This document shows, piece after piece, positions 58,841 to 64,000 of a stretch of 64,000 bases of DNA. The notes under the pieces were generated by a model. It searched no databases. It had not been told where the DNA came from and was given only the letters and a program-made list of their open reading frames with translations. Made by a program: the position numbers and the translations under genes. Source of the DNA: Solanum dulcamara (lineage: Eukaryota > Streptophyta > Magnoliopsida > Solanales > Solanaceae); contig NC_077242.1 of NCBI RefSeq assembly GCF_947179165.1, positions 37,953,097-38,017,096 on the forward strand. The letters are read 5' to 3'. How positions within the stretch are numbered: the stretch's first letter is position 1; every line of letters begins with the position of its first letter.

Positions 58841-59960
58841 TGCCTAGCATGAAGAGCATAGAATCGATTACTGCGTTGGCGACCCTTTAGTTGAGCTTGG
58901 GCGCCTTGTTGTACTTGGCCTACTTGAGGAAGATCTTATCCACCCTTGTTGGCAACATAACGTCACTCAGATTGCTTATGGCCTATCTTTCCACATCCAT
59001 AACAAGCACCCGTACCCATAAAACATCTACCTCCATGATTCTTTCCACACTTTTCACACTTAGGAAAAGAAGGGCTACTAGTATCCACACCTCCTCCTTC
59101 TTAAGCCATAGGGTATGTCACCCTATACTTAACAAACTTCTTCACTTAACCTTGGATTTGTTGAGAGAATCCACTACTAACACCTCAGGTCCTAGCATTG
59201 GAGAATCTACCTTCATACCGGGCTCTCTTAGAATCCCTCATCCTCATTTTCTTGATCTTTTCTCCTTCAATTTGTTCGGAAAAAGTCATGAGACAAGATA
59301 TGTCCATCTCCTTAAAAAGCATACCAGTATGACATTCCTTAGCAACCAAGTCAGATACCCCCGATATGAATTTACTCATTCTGGCATGAGGATCAGCAAC
59401 CAATAAAGGAGCATACTTATAGAGCTTAGTAAACTTGAGGGCATAGTCCCTTATTCACATATTGCCTTGTTCAAAGATTAATGAAATCCAACACATTAGC
59501 TTCCCTTAGTTCAAGAGGGAAAAAGCGATCAAGGAAGATAAGTTTGAAGGCCTCCTATTCAATAAAAGCTTCATCCACCTTTTGTACCTTCTATTGGGTA
59601 TACCACACTTGTGCAACCCCCTTAAGTTGATAAGCCGCTAACTCCACTTTCTCTTCGGACGACACCCCCATAATGCTCACTATCTTATAGACCTCATTTA
59701 TAAATTCTTGAGGGTTCTCATCAACTTTTGAGCCATGAAACTCGGTAAGGTTCATTCGTGCAAAGTCTCTCACTCTTGAGGCCAGAGTAGGAACATTAGG
59801 AGGAGCTACAACCCCTTGGTTAGTCACCACTTAGGCTAGCATAGTAATGGCAGTCTGGAACTCTGTATTAGTCACTTGGTCCGGTATGGGACCATTATCT
59901 TGAGGAACTGGGGGAGCTTAGGCCTTATTAGCATTGTTTCCCCTTAGAAATGGTGGTCTT
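58841..59960 (-). pseudogene. gag of element III, decayed
   Basis: Frame 59830-59591 has VPTLASRVRDFARMNLTEFHG, ENPQEFINEVYKIV and LKGVAQVWYTQ, ending in a TAG for Trp. Frame 59403-59185 has DPHARMSKFISGVSDLV and MDISCLMTFSEQIEGEK. The nucleocapsid (~59070-58970) reads CEKCGKNHGGRC then CYGCGKIGHKQSE, with a stop replacing the last zinc-binding Cys. The start codon is not clear. Confidence 0.88.
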
Positions 59961-60171
59961 CTTAGAGCTCTTTTTTTGAAAATTATAAAGAACAATCGTT
60001 AGGGAAAGAAAGCCTTAGAATACACTTTACCGTATGATATAGATCATGAAAAAAGTAAAAATTTCTAAAATGTCTTATATCCTCCTATTAATAGAAGTGG
60101 CACACTTCACAACCATGGACAACACTCTACTTGATGCGGCATGTTGGACACCCTAGGACATCTTAAACCTT

Positions 60172-60185
60172 GTGCTCTGATACCA
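60172..60185 (-). other. Primer binding site of element III
   Basis: The - strand reads ACTTGGTATCAGAGC just after the 5' LTR end, matching initiator Met tRNA. Confidence 0.92.
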
Positions 60186-60189
60186 AGTT

Positions 60190-62346
60190 TGTCACGACAC
60201 GACCTAGGGCCTAGTCATAACACTACGATCGAAACCCTAAAGGCCCCAACCAAGTCTCTTATTTATATCATAAGCATGCATAAGGTAATGTAAAAGCAAA
60301 AAATATCATAAAAGAGTGTAAACCATAAGTAGAAAATGAGGAATGTTGCATGGCAATATAGACTCAAAACATTTGTCCAACTAGATGCCTCTACTCATGA
60401 ACATGGGCGGGGGCTAAGACATGTCCCTAGATCACCCTTAATATGAAACATAACAAAAGTATTTGGAAAATAAGAAATAATAACTCATACTTGTCCTAGA
60501 TAGATGAGGACTCACCAAGACCTCGCCGATGGAAAGTATACTAGCCACGTGGATAAATATTATCCTCATTCTCAACTCCTATATTATAAGATAATGTAGG
60601 CAACAATATTTGTTAGTACGTTTGAATGTACTAAGTATGTGGGCTTGACATGCAACATGAATCATGAGATGCAACGATCAAGATTATACATGATAAAAAA
60701 AATTAAGTAAAGTCATGAGAAAATACCATGGTGATCAAAGAATTTAAAAAACATAGCTGAATCATAATATAGCATGACACTCATATACATATGTGGGATA
60801 GGAACCATAACTGACATTAAGACCTTGCGAGCTATAACATGAAATCCCGATGTTCTCCCTACACCAAAAAAAGAGGAATCTACTTGTCAAGGTAGACTCT
60901 ACCCCGCTAGGCGGGTCATGTACATACACTATATGTGGATCCACTAGCTAAGCCATGAAGACAATCTACTTTGGCATGCAGTTTATGGGACATGAGGCTA
61001 CTACTAAGGATTTTGGTAGGGGCCCCACCTCAATTCTACTCGGTGCTAAGTCAAATCTCATGGAATACATACATAGCTTAATAATCATAGTTAACATTTA
61101 TCATAGTCATGATCATAGTTCATAATTCATGGAGTAGCTCATTACATAACATAAGTGCAATGCGGGTATTGTCCTTCCACATTACAATTCATATTTGCAT
61201 AATTTTTATCATTACGCCTTAGGACACCACATAGGGCCCTAAGTCACCTTTTTTATAGCTTGAATGGAAGATCATAATTTGAAACATGCTCATAATTCAT
61301 GGTCATAATCCATACTTTAATTTAGAGTAAAAACTCTTATACATAATCAATTTGATTGGAAACCATAAGAATACTTGAAAATATGTGAATCCATGATCAT
61401 AATTCATAAAATCACCATAGAAAATAGCTTCATGTATGGGCTTCCATAATTAAGCTTGAAATCAGGTAATTTACGTAAAAACATACTCATAATGATCATA
61501 GATAATGATTAAACACAAAATTGAATTATCCCAACATAATTCATCAAAATTGAAGTATGGAAACAATGAAATTTCATGATATTTTTGAATAAAATCTTGG
61601 ACTCCATGAGTGGAAGGGACTCATGAATCAATCCACAAATACCTTGATTGAAATTAGACTTGAATTTGAGAGAGGAGACTTGATCTTGAAGAAACCCTAA
61701 TGGAAGCTTGAAGAACTCTTAAGGAACCTTGGAAGAGAAGTCAAAAACTTCTATGGGAATTAATGAGGGAATGAAAGAGTTTTAGAAGTATTTAGAATCC
61801 CATTTGTAATGAATCTAGCCCATAAAAACATCTTCATACGTTATTAAAATGTAGGGAAAATACTAAACTACCCCTCATTAAATTCTAATTTGGACAACCC
61901 TATGACTTGGGTCTATGGGTTGTAAACATTATGATGGGTCATCCGCATGGCTCATCCTGCAGGTCTTGAGAAAGACCAAAAATATTGAGTCTCTAATATT
62001 TTGCTATGGGTTGTGTTTATGGCTCGTTGTTACGCTTATGAGTAGTCAAATGGGTCTGTCTTGCAGGTCAGAAAACCTGCAAGTTGAGCAGTCTCTGAAG
62101 TTTTATAACGACTAGTTCCTATGAGCCGTAAACTTCTCTATGACTCATCCCGCTAAGTCATAGATGAAGTCCTGCGGGTCATGCTATAAGGCAAACATTC
62201 TTTACCACGACGACTCATCTCTATGAGCCGTCGTTTCCTCTATGGGTCGTCCAAGACCTTTTCAACCCCAACCTTTCCTTAGCCATATTTTCATCCTTAA
62301 ACCCTTGTCTCACGACCTGCTTCTATAGCCTGTAAAGGTCTCTACC
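60190..62346 (-). repeat. 5' LTR of element III, truncated by LTR J
   Basis: It starts TGTCACGACACGACC on the + strand and aligns with the 3' LTR pieces. It keeps ~560 bases (about 60650-61210) missing from the 3' copy. Its outer end is cut by LTR J at 62347 and continues beyond the window. Degenerate ATGGGTCGT/ACGACTCAT palindromes occur at 61910-62260. The frame 61915-62115 is repeat-derived. Confidence 0.9.
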
Positions 62347-64000
62347 TGTCATGACCCAAGCCTAGGGCCTAGACGTGACATGGAGAATGAGGAACCCAAA
62401 AGTACTTCAAACAAGCCTCTTAGCATTCTTTTAGCCTTTCATAGGAAATGACGCTAAATGAACAAGTGGAAATCATAATAGTAAATATTTAACTTACATA
62501 TGTCCAGCAATACCTTTAACTTTTAGATTTAACGGGGCTAAGACAAGTCTCTAGCTCACCCTAAATCATAATAGAAGAAATGCCATAGTAAAAGATCTCA
62601 ATATATCATAAGCTAGAAATATAAAGGAGTATTGTTCTCGGAACATGGGAACTCACCAAAAATAGTCTGAAAATGAAATCTCAACTAGCCACATGGAGGA
62701 CAACGAGAAGGAGCATTGGTCCCTACATGGTGATATCATGTAGGCAAAAGAGTATGCGTTAGTACTTTGAATATACTAAGTATGTAAGCATGCATGCACA
62801 CTGAGGAAACATTAAAACATTTATATAATATGGAACATAATGTAATCCATGCATAATAAATCATATAGATATCCTTTAAAACATTTATTTTGTGGGAAAA
62901 TGACCATAACCGACATTTAAGACCATGCGAGCTATTATATGGAATCCAACATAACCCCCTATGTTGGCCGGAGAGACTACTTGCCGGGTAGAACTCCACC
63001 AACTTCATTCATTTCTTTAACTTTAACTTTAAGAGCTTTCATGGATCCAGTAGCCTAAGACTACAAGGGCTCCTATGTTGACACATAGTTAATGAGACAA
63101 AGGATTGCTATTAGGATTCCCTTACCGAATCCCACCTCAATGACCCATTCGGTGCTAAGTCAATCCCACAAAATAGTTTAATACTTCAAAATAGTCATAG
63201 CATATAGCTTGAGAATTCAAACACCATATTCGGTAGAATAGCTCATTAAAACATTTGGTAATTCAAATATTCAAGAATTGTCCTTATTTCATAAAGAATC
63301 TATCATTCATATCATTTCATCATTCTTTCATTTCATAAGACTCTTTTTTTATCATAGATATTGCTTTCATAAACATTCATTTGGAGTCTAAGCTTTCAAG
63401 TCAAACTTTATTGAAAACATAGTAAAACTAAGTGGGTTCACATCACTTCAACTTGCAAACATGTATGTAAATAAATATACATAAATACTTTGAAATCCAT
63501 TAATTAAAAATCATGTTTTAAACAACCCACCATGAATTTCAAGAATCTTTAAAGAGATAAATAGAGAAATTACTTGTAAATCATCAATTCATACATATGA
63601 AATTATGTTGCATCAAAATAGACCAATAATCATTAGTTTAACCATGATTCATGCTATTAAGTAAAAAAAATAAGAAGTGCCCATAAGAAAATATTAGTTG
63701 AAATCAAGAGACTTAATTGAAAGAGTTTTTGAACTACATGGGTGGAAGAACCCATTGATAAACACCCACATAACTTAGAGTAAAGCTTAAAGAAAATAAA
63801 CATAATTTATCATATGATCAAAATAATTTAGGCATGAGAGTGGAAGGAATACTCTCATTGAAGTTTTACATACTTACAATCCGAAGCGTTACTTAGAATC
63901 GAAGGACTTAATGAATACACTTGAATCCTAGCCTTTTCTCCTTGCCGGAGCATTTTGTGTACTATACGGAGTATATCAATCACCAAAATTGTATTTCTAC
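62347..64000 (-). repeat. LTR J, family of element I, partial at window edge
   Basis: It begins TGTCATGACCCAAGCCTAGG, the exact type of inverse end seen at 10058, and continues with sequence related in reverse to LTR H and the element I LTR (GGTGCTAAGTC, GGAACTCACC and TAGTACTTTGAATATACTAAGTATG). Whether it is a solo LTR or part of a full element cannot be seen. No gene is present. Confidence 0.85.

Larger units (their letters stand above)
41985..62346 (-). mobile_element. Gypsy element III (chromovirus), split by element IV
   Basis: A - strand element. Its 3' LTR is in two pieces (41985-42037 and 54091-55723), followed by a polypurine tract, chromodomain, integrase, RNase H, RT, a protease stub, gag, a Met-tRNA primer site (60172-60185) and a 5' LTR (60190-62346, itself cut by LTR J). 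The left flank is TTCAC; the right flank lies outside the window. Coding parts are close to consensus over long stretches, yet it carries stops and two catalytic-domain deletions. Confidence 0.9.

Overview
This window is a piece of plant nuclear heterochromatin made almost entirely of transposable elements nested inside one another. I found no host protein gene, tRNA, CRISPR array or bacterial feature. A eudicot, most likely Solanaceae, is suggested by the element set: Tekay/Del-like chromoviruses with 2-3.5 kb LTRs and initiator-Met primer sites, a MULE that carries a Ulp1 protease gene, CACTA relics and a Ty3/gypsy Tat/Athila-type RT. The species cannot be fixed from the sequence alone. Every coding region is broken by stops, frameshifts, deletions or insertions.

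Layout. (1) 1 to ~24000: a Mutator-like element with a transposase relic on the + strand (422-3355) and a Ulp1/DUF1985 gene on the - strand. The Ulp1 gene is split into a catalytic 3' half (4380-7335) and a 5' half (21595-23450) by an old + strand gypsy element (I, ~7340-21590). Element I is split inside gag by a complete - strand Tekay element (II, 10767-20356, target duplication ATTAA). (2) ~24200-33235: a CACTA transposase relic split by solo LTR H (24701-27894, duplication AATAG) and solo LTR A (27952-31514). (3) 33140-38860: a head-to-tail duplicated chimera of CACTA end, gag-like fragment and Tat/Athila RT, holding solo LTR B (33784-37257, duplication CCCTA). (4) 38860-41984: AT-rich, with one Copia-like gag relic. 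(5) 41985-62346: - strand gypsy element III, whose 3' LTR is split by + strand gypsy element IV (42038-54085, duplication CGAAG/TGAAG). Element IV is itself split by solo LTR D (47676-51274) and carries a nearly full-length 5S rRNA-like sequence. (6) 62347 to the end: LTR J of the family of element I, inserted in the 5' LTR of element III and running off the window.

How the parts relate: the nesting gives relative ages. The MULE, CACTA and element III hosts are oldest, then elements I and IV, then II, D and J. Many stops are Trp, Gln or Arg codons changed in the way cytosine deamination would change them, as expected for long-methylated repeats. The most interesting signals are not genes. They are a conserved leader block with a splice-donor consensus shared by LTRs of several families and duplicated in two of them, G-box/TATA modules, LTR minisatellites, a palindromic word confined to the MULE, a triplicated exon in the Ulp1-like gene, and the 5S-like insertion. 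I found no convincing new defence or metabolic system.
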